Positions 32,150 to 41,554 are shown, counted from the first letter of the stretch. The stretch is DNA of 64,000 nt from Secundilactobacillus odoratitofui DSM 19909 = JCM 15043 (GCF_001434895.1 NZ_AZEE01000027.1:446538-510537), one strand, 5' to 3'. Numbers and translations: made by a program. The notes: generated from the sequence alone by a model not told the origin.

Positions 32150-33359
32150 TTTCAGCAGCCCCTTTATCTGATTTAAATAAGTGACGGTAACGAATCGTGA
32201 TCAACACTGCAAGTACGAAACCAATCAAGGCGATGACAACGTCGAAGAGGAAAATGTTGGCTAAGTTGCTGGCCATCATCCCAGTGAACAATGGAATCGT
32301 AAATGAAGCAATCGATCCTGCGGTGTAAAAGGCACCCGTGATGGCCCCTTTGCCCTTTGGGAAGAAGGATGACATAACAGTCAAACCAAGTTGCATAACC
32401 CCACCAGCGGCAGAGAAACCAACTACGAAGGACATAATCGAGCAAATTAATGCGGTTGGGAACAGGTACATCAACAGAAGTGACAAGAATGATAAGCAAG
32501 TATATACGCCTAAGAAGGAAATTTCCTTAACAGCCTTCTTGGCTAAGACGGCCGTTACCAGCACACAGACGATTGAACCTAAACTGTAGTAACTGATTAA
32601 GGCACGTGAACTGGTATCACCCATTTTGGCAATTGAAGCACCGTATTGGCTCAACCATTGACTAACCAAGTAGAACGTTGCTTGAGAAATGTAGCCGTAA
32701 AGAACAAATAGCGTTCCATCTAACCATAAGTTACCAGGTGTTTTTTCTTCTTTACCGTCTTCAGTAACAACTTCTTCTTCAACTGGTGCGTCTGAGTTAG
32801 GTGCTGGGAATTTACCAGCAGTGATGATGAAGATCACACTGAGCAACAGGATGGCGATACATACAACGAATGACCAACCATACCAAATCTTGCTAGCAAC
32901 TAAGAAACTAACGAACAATGGGAGTAAGAATTGACCACCTGAGATAAAGGCTTTCAAAACGACGTTGGCCGTCCCTTTTTCCTTTGGGAACATTTCCATC
33001 AAGGCTGGATAAGTCCCTGAATCAAGGAAGGAGTTAGCCATCCCGGCTAATATCCCGAAAATGTACGCGATGACAATTGTCTTACTCAACATGATGCCCG
33101 CAAAGAACAGGATGTAGGTGAAGACCCCTAAGACAACGAATGGCTTACGACCAAACTTATCAGAAAGCATCCCTGAAACAAGCAGGACGATCAAACGACC
33201 AATCCCAAGTGAACTGATAACAACAGCGACACCGCCAGCATTAGTTCCCCACTGCTTAGCTAAAGCAGCCATGTTTTGCGCAAGAATGATAACACCCATA
33301 CCATGAACGAAGTAGTTCATGTAAAGACTAATGGCCGTGGGCATGTACTTGTTTTTCAT
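32130..33359 (-). CDS. MFS transporter, probable shikimate/quinate carrier (copy 1)
   Basis: A 409-residue major facilitator protein with twelve helices. The loop 2-3 signature is GMLSDKFGRKPFVV. Helix 4-5 carries FGILAGMANSFLDSGTYPALMEMFP, shared almost word for word with the carriers at 35629 and 37988. The central loop is acidic. It sits between an NAD-type shikimate dehydrogenase and dehydroquinase in one operon, so uptake of quinate, shikimate or a related hydroxy-acid is the natural inference; the sequence alone does not show the substrate. GAGGGG precedes the ATG. Confidence 0.83.
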   Translation of the reverse strand: MKNKYMPTAISLYMNYFVHGMGVIILAQNMAALAKQWGTNAGGVAVVISSLGIGRLIVLLVSGMLSDKFGRKPFVVLGVFTYILFFAGIMLSKTIVIAYIFGILAGMANSFLDSGTYPALMEMFPKEKGTANVVLKAFISGGQFLLPLFVSFLVASKIWYGWSFVVCIAILLLSVIFIITAGKFPAPNSDAPVEEEVVTEDGKEEKTPGNLWLDGTLFVLYGYISQATFYLVSQWLSQYGASIAKMGDTSSRALISYYSLGSIVCVLVTAVLAKKAVKEISFLGVYTCLSFLSLLLMYLFPTALICSIMSFVVGFSAAGGVMQLGLTVMSSFFPKGKGAITGAFYTAGSIASFTIPLFTGMMASNLANIFLFDVVIALIGFVLAVLITIRYRHLFKSDKGAAEIGKANS

Positions 33360-33386
33360 AATGATTCCCCTCGTCTATTAAACAAC

Positions 33387-34277
33387 CTATTTAGTGGCAG
33401 CAGCGTCTTCGTCAAATAAGATGTGACGAATGTAGTCAACTGGCATATCTTCCCCAGTCCAAAGCTTGAAGGCAGCAGCACCTTGTTCGAGCATCATACC
33501 CAAACCATTGAAGACGTGTTCAACACCGGCTTCTTCGGCAACTTCCATCAACTTAGTGGTCCGTGGTGCGTAAACTGTATCAAAGACAACGAGGTCTTTA
33601 CGTAACCATGAAGGGTCACTAACTAAAGTTTGACCTTCAAGTGGGTTCATCCCAACACTAGTTGCATCGGCATAGATAAAGGCACTGTCGATTTCCTTCT
33701 TGAAGTCATCTTGGTCTTCAAGGTGGTGTAAGGTTGCCTTGCAATCAGTCTTTTCGTTGATCAAATCAACGTTACGCTGTGCTTGTGCTAAAAATTCATC
33801 ATCACGGTTAAAGATTGAAATTTCTTTAACGCCGTCTAGGGCACATTGGATTGCAATGGCAGTACCGGCACCACCGGCACCAGCTAAGGTCATCTTCTTA
33901 CCGCGAATATCGATACCTTCGTCATCAAGTGACTTGATCATACCAATTCCGTCAGTCGTATAACCGGTCAAAACACCGTGATCGTTAACAACGGTGTTAA
34001 CGGCACCAATCATTTCAGTAGCAGGATCCAATTTGTCTAATAGTGGAATAACTTTTTGCTTGTTAGGCATTGAAATGTTTGACCCGCGCATGTCCAAAGT
34101 CCGGATGGCGTTAATCGCATCTGGCAATCCATCATTTGTGATTTCGAATGCAAGATATGCAAAGTTCAAACCTAACTTATCAAAAGCGTGGTTGTGCATA
34201 GTTGGTGACATTGAATGACGAATAGGATAAGCCATCAGGCCGATTAAGATTGTGTGTCCATCTAGTTGATTTAACAT
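33387..34277 (-). CDS. Quinate/shikimate dehydrogenase paralogue (copy 1)
   Basis: A 296-residue AroE-family oxidoreductase. The substrate site has SMSPTMHN and catalytic Lys in NISMPNK, plus Asp in YTTDGIG; the nucleotide loop is LAGAGGAGTAI. After strand 2 the typical NADP-binding NRT-x-x-R/K is replaced by NRDDE, acidic where NADP enzymes are basic, which suggests NAD. This fits a dissimilatory enzyme that oxidises shikimate or quinate. It is first in the operon aroE-like, MFS, aroD, flavin reductase, with AGGAGGAA before the ATG, and is controlled by the divergent LysR gene. Confidence 0.88.
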   Translation of the reverse strand: MLNQLDGHTILIGLMAYPIRHSMSPTMHNHAFDKLGLNFAYLAFEITNDGLPDAINAIRTLDMRGSNISMPNKQKVIPLLDKLDPATEMIGAVNTVVNDHGVLTGYTTDGIGMIKSLDDEGIDIRGKKMTLAGAGGAGTAIAIQCALDGVKEISIFNRDDEFLAQAQRNVDLINEKTDCKATLHHLEDQDDFKKEIDSAFIYADATSVGMNPLEGQTLVSDPSWLRKDLVVFDTVYAPRTTKLMEVAEEAGVEHVFNGLGMMLEQGAAAFKLWTGEDMPVDYIRHILFDEDAAATK

Positions 34278-34392
34278 GAGAAATTCCTCCTACGAGATTT
34301 AGATTTAAAAATAATTGCTAATTGTTACTCAATTCACTTGTCATGTTAGCACTTACATTTGATATAATAAATAATAAGGAGTAGAGATATTG

Positions 34393-34407
34393 ATAGAATA
34401 ATTCTAT
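34393..34407. promoter_or_regulatory. Inverted repeat, possible LysR operator
   Basis: ATAGAAT-A-ATTCTAT lies between the LysR gene and the divergent shikimate operon, just before the LysR start. The T-N11-A spacing fits LysR-type sites. Confidence 0.5.
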
Positions 34408-34429
34408 TTATGAACAGGAGTGCCTGAAT

Positions 34430-35359
34430 ATGAACCTTCGCCATCTTGAATTTTTTAAAGTTCTTGCCCATACGCAACACATGTCTAAAGCGGCAGAACA
34501 GTTAGGAATATCCCAGCCTTCACTGAGTTACGCCATCAAAAAACTAGAAGAAGAACTGGGTGTACCACTTTTTGAACCAGACGGTCGTAACATTAAATTG
34601 ACCCATCTAGGCAAAGAATACCTCAAGTACATTAATGCCGGTCTTAACAGCCTAGATCAAGGCAATGCAATCATTCACCAGCTCAATAACCCGAATGAAG
34701 GTCACGTTAACTTGGGCTTTACCTACACAATGGGTCAACAACTTGCCCCGGAATTGATGCACGGCTTCAGCCAACAACCCGATAATGAAAAGATCACCTT
34801 TACACTTGGCCAAAGCAATACACACCATTTATTGGAAGATTTACTCACTGATCGGTACGATGTAGTGCTCTCATCATACGTTGATCGCATTAACGACATT
34901 GAATCAGACAGTCTATTTGATTTCATTCCCATCGTTCGTCAAGAAATTAAAGCCGCTTTACCGATCAACCATCCGTTGGCTGATAAAGAAGACCTACAAC
35001 TCACTGACCTTGCACCCTTTGACATCATCATGTTCTCAAAACGAAGTGGCTTACGACCTCTGATGGATCAGTTCTTCAATCAAGCTGGCTTTAGACCTAA
35101 GATCAAGTATGAGATTGAGGAGGATCACACCATCATTGGCTTAGTTCAATATGGTATGGGCGTCGCACTCGTGCCTAACCTACCACAACTGGATCAAAGT
35201 CAGGTGGTACTGCGTCACTTACTGGGGATGAATCTTGATCATCAGTTGTACTTGGTCACTCGAAAGAACCATTTTTTGACACCATCCGTTCAACGTTTCA
35301 ATCAATTTGTCCGCACTTATTGCCGACAAAACTTTGCTGGTCAGCATCGGTTACTTTAG
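34430..35359 (+). CDS. LysR family transcriptional regulator
   Basis: A 309-residue regulator. The N-terminal winged helix LRHLEFFKVLAHTQHMSKAAEQLGISQPSLSYAI is textbook LysR; the rest is the periplasmic-binding-like effector domain (VNLGFTYTMGQQLAPELM, LIIMFSKRSGLRPLMD read as DIIMFSKRSG). An ACAGGAG site precedes the ATG. It is divergent from the shikimate/quinate operon with a 152-base shared control region, the usual arrangement for activating an adjacent catabolic operon in response to its substrate. It is closest in style to CynR/YwbI regulators. Confidence 0.88.
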   Translation: MNLRHLEFFKVLAHTQHMSKAAEQLGISQPSLSYAIKKLEEELGVPLFEPDGRNIKLTHLGKEYLKYINAGLNSLDQGNAIIHQLNNPNEGHVNLGFTYTMGQQLAPELMHGFSQQPDNEKITFTLGQSNTHHLLEDLLTDRYDVVLSSYVDRINDIESDSLFDFIPIVRQEIKAALPINHPLADKEDLQLTDLAPFDIIMFSKRSGLRPLMDQFFNQAGFRPKIKYEIEEDHTIIGLVQYGMGVALVPNLPQLDQSQVVLRHLLGMNLDHQLYLVTRKNHFLTPSVQRFNQFVRTYCRQNFAGQHRLL

Positions 35360-35379
35360 TCACTACCACTACGTGAAAG

Positions 35380-35525
35380 CGGTGCTGCGGTTGCTGTGGG
35401 ACCGTTTCCAACCGCTCCGCGTTTTCCAACTCGGTTTTGAGCCTCAAACAACGAGTCTCAAAACCGTCCAGTGTCAGTAAGCGCTAAAGCGCCAACTGAC
35501 ACTTGTCACTGCAACCGCAGCACCG
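35380..35525 (+). repeat. Dispersed structured element, family 2, copy B
   Basis: A 146-base element between convergent genes. The closing stem is 15 bp perfect: CGGTGCTGCGGTTGC (35380-35394) with 35511-35525. Inner stems are GGTTTTGAG/CTCAAAACC (35433-35441, 35457-35465) and AGTGTCAGT/ACTGACACT (35470-35478, 35495-35503), the latter capped by GCGCT/AGCGC. Stem positions match copy A at 10248 although the paired sequences differ. Confidence 0.8.
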
Positions 35526-35580
35526 TTTTGCCTCCGTTATCGTTACAAAATGACGTAATGGAAATCAATGGTAATAGTAC

Positions 35581-35620
35581 TTAAAAAGCCTGTCCTCGTA
35601 CTTGAGGACAGGCTTTTTAA
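35581..35620. terminator. Bidirectional terminator
   Basis: TTAAAAAGCCTGTCCTC and its exact complement around GTACTT; a 17-bp perfect stem between the LysR gene and the MFS gene. Confidence 0.92.
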
Positions 35621-35628
35621 GTAACATG

Positions 35629-36867
35629 TTAAACCATCTGTTCGGTCTGACTTGTCGTTTTAGGCTGGTGTTTCAGCATCGTCATGACCGTGACGCTGCA
35701 AATAATACCAACCAAGGCAATCAAGACATCAAACCACATAATGTTGTGGATGCTCGTTTTAGAAATAATCGCTGTAAAAACTGGAATTGAAAATGAGGCG
35801 ATTGCGCCCGCAGTATTGTAAATACCAGTGATTTTTCCCTTTGCTCGAGGGAAAACGGTCCCCATAATCGTCAAACCAATTTGCATGACTCCGCTGGCCG
35901 CTGAGCAGCCGATAATGAATGAACCAATCATCATTAAGGCTAAGTTCGGGAACATTGCCATGACAAGTAAGGTTACAAACGAGATAATGGTGTCCACCAA
36001 CATAAACCAAACCGGTTTAATGACTCGTTCGACCAACGAGACGGTAAAGATCACACCCAGAATCGAACCGACGCTATAGACACTGACCAGAAGTCGAGCA
36101 TGCACCATGTTCAAGCCAACGACACTATAACCATATTGGGTTAGCCACTGGCTAATGAGATAAAAGGTCGCCATTGAGATGTAACCAAACACCGTTAACA
36201 CGGTGCCTAAAATCCACTGATGAGCAGTGATTCGGGGCTTTTTAGTCGCCGTTTTATCCTCAGCAACCGTCATCGTGCTCTCAACTTCTGGTGCTGGCAC
36301 AGTATTCATTGGTGGGAATTCTCGGTGCCATAAGAAAACGAAGTTCACTAACATGGCAACTGCACAAAAGATAAACGACCAGCCATACCACAAATTGAAA
36401 TTTTCCAAAGTTGCCACAAAAATAGGCAAGATCAATTCACCAATCGAGGCAAACGCCTTGATTAAAATATTGGCCGCCGCTTGTTTGTTTGGATAAAGTT
36501 CCATCAACGCCGGATAGGTCCCAGTATCAAGAAACGAATTTGCCATTCCTGCTAAAATACCGAAGAAATAGGCCGTGTAAACATTTCGGGAACCCACAAT
36601 TCCAACGAAGAAACAAACGTAAGTCACGATACCAATCTTAACGAATAACCGTCGACCGAATCGATCAGACAAACTACCGGCAATGTATAGCACTAAAAGC
36701 CGGCCAATACCAAGTGACGAAATTACCATAGAAACGCCCGCATCGCCAACGTGCCACTGGCGACCGAGAACCGTCATGTTTTGCGCTAAAATCACGATTG
36801 CCATCCCGTGAACTAAGTAGTCCAAATAGAGGCAAATCGTTGTCTTCATCCGCTCTGCTCGAGACAT
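35629..36867 (-). CDS. MFS transporter, shikimate/quinate type (copy 2)
   Basis: A 412-residue twelve-helix carrier. The start is the ATG at 36867 with CAGGTGA upstream; the GTG three codons earlier overlaps that site. Signature SLSDRFGRRLFVKIG and FGILAGMANSFLDTGTYPALMELYP are shared with copies at 32130 and 37988, and it resembles the latter more (AERMKTTICLYLDYLVHGM against EHLKTTICLYLNYLVHGM). It forms a minus-strand series MFS, dehydrogenase, MFS. Three paralogous carriers may differ in substrate among quinate, shikimate and dihydroshikimate or work as importer and exporter. Confidence 0.82.
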   Translation of the reverse strand: MSRAERMKTTICLYLDYLVHGMAIVILAQNMTVLGRQWHVGDAGVSMVISSLGIGRLLVLYIAGSLSDRFGRRLFVKIGIVTYVCFFVGIVGSRNVYTAYFFGILAGMANSFLDTGTYPALMELYPNKQAAANILIKAFASIGELILPIFVATLENFNLWYGWSFIFCAVAMLVNFVFLWHREFPPMNTVPAPEVESTMTVAEDKTATKKPRITAHQWILGTVLTVFGYISMATFYLISQWLTQYGYSVVGLNMVHARLLVSVYSVGSILGVIFTVSLVERVIKPVWFMLVDTIISFVTLLVMAMFPNLALMMIGSFIIGCSAASGVMQIGLTIMGTVFPRAKGKITGIYNTAGAIASFSIPVFTAIISKTSIHNIMWFDVLIALVGIICSVTVMTMLKHQPKTTSQTEQMV

Positions 36868-37071
36868 CGCTATCACCTGTACCCTGATTAGAATTTGAAT
36901 TGAGTAACAAAGTACAAATGTTCAAAGCTTAACAATATTAACTACATTAAAGGCTGTTTAACCTACTTTGTCAAGATACCAAAAAGTTGCCTCCCGTTCA
37001 GTCACGTCATAACCGTAACCGATTGGAGACAACCAAATACTGCTACCAATGAACTTTAAATCAATTTAGGC

Positions 37072-37950
37072 CTAATTATCCGCTTCAAACAAAACTTCGC
37101 GAATATAATCTACAGGCATATCTTCACCCGTCCAAAGTTTAAAGGCAGCTGCCCCTTGTTCCAGCATCATACCAAGACCATTGAAGACATGGGTCACACC
37201 ACCACGTTGCGCGACTTTCATTAGTTCAGTCGTCCGTGGGGCATAAACGGTATCATACACAATCAAATCCTTGCGGAACCAGCTTGGATCAGTAACCAGC
37301 GTCACGTCTTCTTGTGGTTTCATACCAGCACTGGTCGAATCGCAGTAGATAAATGAATCAGCTAATTGCGCCTTGAAGTCTGCTTGGTCTTCCAAATGGT
37401 GCAAAGTGGCATGACAACTCGTCTTCTCATTGATGATGTCAACATTGCGCTTGGCGTTGTCGAGAAATTCATCATCACGGTTAAAGATCGCCATCTCTTT
37501 GACACCATCAAATGCAGCCTGAATCGCAATGGCTGTTCCAGCACCACCAGCACCAGCCAACGTCATCTTTTGCCCGCGAATATTGAGACCTTCATCATCT
37601 AATGACTTCACAAAGCCGACGCCATCCGTGGTATATCCCGTCAACACGCCGTGATCATTCACAATCGTGTTCACGGCCCCAATCATCTCAGCAGTTGGAT
37701 CCATCTTATCAAGTAACGGAATCACTGCCTGCTTGTTTGGCATCGACAAGTTCGACCCACGCATGTCCAGCGCCCGAATGGATTCAATTGCTTTGGGCAG
37801 TGTCTCGTTGCCCACTTCAAAGGCAAGGTAAGCGTAGTTCAGGCCCAATTTTTTAAAAGCATGGTTGTGCATAGTGGGTGACATTGAATGGCGAATTGGG
37901 TATGCCATTAGCCCAATCAAAATGGTGTGTCCGTCTAATTCATTTAACAT
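37072..37950 (-). CDS. Quinate/shikimate dehydrogenase paralogue (copy 2)
   Basis: A 292-residue AroE-family enzyme, highly similar to the one at 33387: the same MLN-LDGHTILIGLMAYPIRHSMSP start, NLSMPNK with the catalytic Lys, YTTDGVG, LAGAGGAGTAI and FNRDDEFL. The acidic RDDE again suggests NAD rather than NADP. It lies 37 bases after an MFS carrier on the same strand, so the MFS-dehydrogenase pair is a duplication of the pair at 32130-34277 with gene order inverted. TAGGGGAG precedes the ATG. Confidence 0.87.
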   Translation of the reverse strand: MLNELDGHTILIGLMAYPIRHSMSPTMHNHAFKKLGLNYAYLAFEVGNETLPKAIESIRALDMRGSNLSMPNKQAVIPLLDKMDPTAEMIGAVNTIVNDHGVLTGYTTDGVGFVKSLDDEGLNIRGQKMTLAGAGGAGTAIAIQAAFDGVKEMAIFNRDDEFLDNAKRNVDIINEKTSCHATLHHLEDQADFKAQLADSFIYCDSTSAGMKPQEDVTLVTDPSWFRKDLIVYDTVYAPRTTELMKVAQRGGVTHVFNGLGMMLEQGAAAFKLWTGEDMPVDYIREVLFEADN

Positions 37951-37987
37951 AGTTGTAACTCCCCTAAAAAATTATTTTAAACCCTGA

Positions 37988-39205
37988 TTACGCAATTTCT
38001 TCGGTTAATACCAAGTCGCGCCGTTTTAAAATCACCAGTGTCAGTGCACTGCAGACGATACCAGCGGCAGCAATACCGACGTCAAACCACATGATGTTAT
38101 GAATACTGGTGGTTGAAATGATCCCGGTGAAAATTGGAATAGTAAACGATGACAGCGCCCCAGCCGTATTGTAAATACCGGTGATCCGTCCTTTGGCCTT
38201 TGGAAACACATTGCCCATTATGGTCAAGCCAATCTGCATGACACCACTAGCCGCTGAAGCACCGATAACAAAGGCACCAACGGTCATCACTGACCAGACT
38301 GGCACGCTAGCCATCAAAAACAAGGTGATAAACGAAATGGTGGTGTCAATCAGCATCAACCAAGCAGGCTTTACAAACCGTTCAACAATCGCAACCGTTA
38401 ACAATACCCCGCTGATTGACCCGACGCTGTAGATGCTAACCAGTAATCTTGCGTGCGTCATGTCCAAGTGCACAACGCTTTGACCGTACTGGGTCAACCA
38501 CTGACTAATCAAGTAGAAAGTCGACATTGAAATGTAACCGAAAATGGTCAGCACAATGCCAAGTGACCACTGTGAACCGTTGAGACGGTGTTTGGTCTTA
38601 GCTTCCTTGGTTTTCCGAACTTTAACGCGCTCTTCGTGGTGTGCCATGTCCGGAAACTCTCGGTGCCAGAGGAAGACGAAGTTCCCCGCCAACAAGATAG
38701 CACAGGTCGCAAAGGACCAGCCATACCACATCTGCGCATTTTCCAAACTCGCCACAAAGATTGGCAAGATCAATTCACCAACGGATACGAAAGCTTTAAT
38801 TAAAATGTTAGCTGCCGCTTGTTTGCGTGGAAACAATTCCATCAGTGCTGGATATGTGCCAGTATCTAAGAACGAGTTCGCCATGCCAGCTAAGATACCA
38901 AAGAAGTACGCCTCGTACATGTTATGAGAGATCAGAATCCCAATGAAGAACAGCGCATACGTGACGACCCCCAACTTGACCATAAATCGCCGGCCCATCC
39001 GGTCTGACAACTCACCACCTAGATACAAGACGATCAGACGTCCAATCCCCAGTGAGGAAATCACGTAAGCAACGCCGGCATCCCCAACGTGCCAGGCCTT
39101 ACCAAGTACCAACATATTTTGTGCTAAAATCACGATTGCCATGCCGTGCACTAAGTAGTTCAAGTACAGACAAATCGTCGTCTTCAAATGTTCCCCTCGA
39201 GACAT
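37988..39205 (-). CDS. MFS transporter, shikimate/quinate type (copy 3)
   Basis: A 405-residue twelve-helix carrier. The start is the ATG at 39205 with AGGGTGA before it. Motifs ELSDRMGRRFMVKLG and FGILAGMANSFLDTGTYPALMELFP match the other two carriers in this region. It is first in a transcript with the second dehydrogenase and carrier copy 2. Its neighbours upstream are the aromatic biosynthesis genes, transcribed in the same direction from a separate promoter. The substrate is inferred from context only. Confidence 0.82.
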   Translation of the reverse strand: MSRGEHLKTTICLYLNYLVHGMAIVILAQNMLVLGKAWHVGDAGVAYVISSLGIGRLIVLYLGGELSDRMGRRFMVKLGVVTYALFFIGILISHNMYEAYFFGILAGMANSFLDTGTYPALMELFPRKQAAANILIKAFVSVGELILPIFVASLENAQMWYGWSFATCAILLAGNFVFLWHREFPDMAHHEERVKVRKTKEAKTKHRLNGSQWSLGIVLTIFGYISMSTFYLISQWLTQYGQSVVHLDMTHARLLVSIYSVGSISGVLLTVAIVERFVKPAWLMLIDTTISFITLFLMASVPVWSVMTVGAFVIGASAASGVMQIGLTIMGNVFPKAKGRITGIYNTAGALSSFTIPIFTGIISTTSIHNIMWFDVGIAAAGIVCSALTLVILKRRDLVLTEEIA

Positions 39206-39448
39206 CGCGCTCACCCTGCTTTCTTTATCCGATTCTCATCCTCGTTAACTAACAGCCGCCTTTACCTGTGATGATGTCTAAACCTGCGATACGCCAGCGT
39301 TTTGCCAAATCACCAGCGTTATCACGAGCCTTATGTAACAAGAATCCCAAGATCACTCCCAGAATTCATGCAAACTATTTCAAATCCTTACAAACCATTC
39401 GCTTCAACTTGCATGCCTTCCCAAACATGCCGGTTGTCACAACAACTC

Positions 39449-40525
39449 TTAGTCATGAGTTGTGAGTTGCAAAAATGACGCAATGTCGTCACTTGGTACT
39501 GACTTGATAGCCGGTTTCCCGATGGCCGTCAGATAAACCAGGTTCAAGTGACCGTGCCGGTTTTTCTTATCGTTTTTAACCTTCGTCAACACTTTTGGCG
39601 AGGTTAATAGTGGATCCGTAACCGGCAGCCCCACAGCACTAAAGCGATCACGTAGTTGCGCCGTGATGCCCTTTTCCGCCAAATCAGCGTTTTCAAATAC
39701 CGTCATAATGGCGACGGTGCCGATGCTGACGGCTTCACCATGTCTTAACGCACCGTCGGCTAACGCCTCAACCGCGTGACCAATGGTATGCCCAAAGTTC
39801 AACAGTTGACGAGAACCGCTCTCTGTTTCATCCGCCATCACAACCGACGCCTTGTAGTGAATCGAGCGTGCACTCAGTTCAGGCGCGTGGGTCATAATAT
39901 CAGCAGGTGCGTTGATGGTTTCGATCAGTTGCCAGAATTCACCACCTTCCAAGGCCGCTGTTTTGACAATTTCGCCATAGCCTTCCACCAAATCACGTTG
40001 GGTTAAAGTCTGTAGTGTGTTGGGATCAATAATGACTAAGTCGGGCTCGTAAAACGCCCCGATAATATTTTTAATACTGTCCAGGTCCACTGCAGTTTTA
40101 CCACCCACCGAGCTATCCACTTGGGCAAGCAACGAAGTCGGCATCTGAATAAACGCGATACCTCGCATATAGGTGGCTGCCAACAACCCAGCTAAGTCAC
40201 CGGTGACCCCACCGCCAAGCGCAATCACACCATCATCACGATTAAAGGCATCGGCCGCCATCTGACGGGCTAAATTGGCCAATACCGTGAGTGACTTGGA
40301 GGCCTCTCCAGCTGCAAATACATAGCAATGCACTTCAAAGCCAGCAGCGGTTAAAACATCTTTGACCTGAGCCTGGTAAAGTGGCGCGACGTTGTCATCG
40401 CTAACTAAAGCGATTTTTCGTGGTGACCACTGTTTGGCAACTAACTGACCGGTTTGGTCGAGCAACCCACGTTCAATCAAAACGTCATACTGTTTATCCG
40501 GTAAAGAAACTGTAACGGTCGTCAT
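39449..40525 (-). CDS. aroB: 3-dehydroquinate synthase
   Basis: A 358-residue NAD- and zinc-dependent cyclase making 3-dehydroquinate from DAHP, the second shikimate-pathway step. Family motifs are GGGVTGDLAGLLAATYMRG, PTSLLAQVDSSVGGKTAVDL, the zinc-ligand region EGYGEIVKTA, and NFGHTIGHAVE with RHGEAVSIG (zinc His residues). It is the third gene of aroE-aroF-aroB, starting one base after the aroF stop, so it is translationally coupled. The whole operon is under the leader attenuator at 42454-42790. Confidence 0.95.
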   Translation of the reverse strand: MTTVTVSLPDKQYDVLIERGLLDQTGQLVAKQWSPRKIALVSDDNVAPLYQAQVKDVLTAAGFEVHCYVFAAGEASKSLTVLANLARQMAADAFNRDDGVIALGGGVTGDLAGLLAATYMRGIAFIQMPTSLLAQVDSSVGGKTAVDLDSIKNIIGAFYEPDLVIIDPNTLQTLTQRDLVEGYGEIVKTAALEGGEFWQLIETINAPADIMTHAPELSARSIHYKASVVMADETESGSRQLLNFGHTIGHAVEALADGALRHGEAVSIGTVAIMTVFENADLAEKGITAQLRDRFSAVGLPVTDPLLTSPKVLTKVKNDKKNRHGHLNLVYLTAIGKPAIKSVPSDDIASFLQLTTHD

Positions 40526-40526
40526 C

Positions 40527-41543
40527 TTAGCGCCCCGCTTTCTCTTGTTGAACGGGTTGGCTTGCTAACAGTTCACGAATCGCAAAAGCTTTATCCGCTA
40601 AAGTCTTGAATTCATCAGGTTTGAGCGCTTGGGCACCATCAGAAAAAGCGTGAGCCGGATCATCGTGAATTTCAACCACCAAACCTGAAGCCCCAGCCGC
40701 TACACCGGCTAATCCGAGTGGTGTGACAAACTCTGTATGCCCAGCTGCGTGACTTGGGTCAATGATTACTGGGTAGTGCGTCAACTTTTGAAGCACTGGC
40801 ACAACGCCAACGTCCATCGTGTTTCGCGTGTATTTATTATCGAAGGTTCGAATACCGCGTTCTGCAATCATGATATTGTGGTTACCGCCAGCTGCGATGT
40901 ACTCCGTCGCGTTTAAAACGTCGTCCACCGTAGCGGACATACCGCGCTTCAACATTACTGGAATGTTGGTTTTCCCAACTGCCTTTAGTAGTGAGAAGTT
41001 TTGCATGTTCCGCGCGCCAATTTGGAAAATATCGGTGTACTTCGCAACCATTTCAACGTGTTCATCATCCATAACTTCAGTTAATACATCCATATCATAC
41101 TTATCGGCCGCTTGGCGTAAGTACTTCAAGCCGTCTTCGCCTAACCCTTGAAAGGAGTATGGACTCGTCCGTGGCTTGAAGGCGCCGCCACGTAATACCG
41201 TAGCGCCATTGGCCTTCGCAACTGACGCCATCTTCGTCACGTGAGCCAGTGATTCAACTGAACATGGTCCGGCCATCATGGAGAAGTTTGCGCCACCAAT
41301 CAAGCTGTGTTTAGTCTTGATCACCGTATCCTCGGGATGAAAGAGCCGGCTACCTTGAACAGCGGCAGGCACTTGATCAATCAGTTCAACTGCTGCTTGA
41401 CGTTCTGCGTCATCTAAGTCTTCAGCAGTGATACCTTGAACGGCCACCCGATTTTGATGCACAAAAACGTCGTGGTCAGCACCAAAGTGGCGCTTTAAGT
41501 TTTCAATTGTGGTTTGATCGTTTTGGTTTAATACAATAATCAT
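40527..41543 (-). CDS. aroF: DAHP synthase, type I-beta with N-terminal regulatory domain
   Basis: A 338-residue 3-deoxy-D-arabino-heptulosonate-7-phosphate synthase joining PEP and erythrose 4-phosphate, the entry to aromatic synthesis. The N-terminal 75 residues (MIIVLNQNDQTTIENLKRHF...) are a ferredoxin-like domain as in Thermotoga DAHPS, which binds Phe/Tyr for feedback control. The barrel has MMAGPCSVES with the metal Cys, LRGGAFKPRTSPYSFQG, QIGARNMQNF, PVMLKRG and DPSHAAGH. The ATG at 41543 is used with AAGGATGA before it. It is the middle gene of the aro operon. Confidence 0.95.
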   Translation of the reverse strand: MIIVLNQNDQTTIENLKRHFGADHDVFVHQNRVAVQGITAEDLDDAERQAAVELIDQVPAAVQGSRLFHPEDTVIKTKHSLIGGANFSMMAGPCSVESLAHVTKMASVAKANGATVLRGGAFKPRTSPYSFQGLGEDGLKYLRQAADKYDMDVLTEVMDDEHVEMVAKYTDIFQIGARNMQNFSLLKAVGKTNIPVMLKRGMSATVDDVLNATEYIAAGGNHNIMIAERGIRTFDNKYTRNTMDVGVVPVLQKLTHYPVIIDPSHAAGHTEFVTPLGLAGVAAGASGLVVEIHDDPAHAFSDGAQALKPDEFKTLADKAFAIRELLASQPVQQEKAGR

Positions 41544-41554
41544 AGTTATCATCC

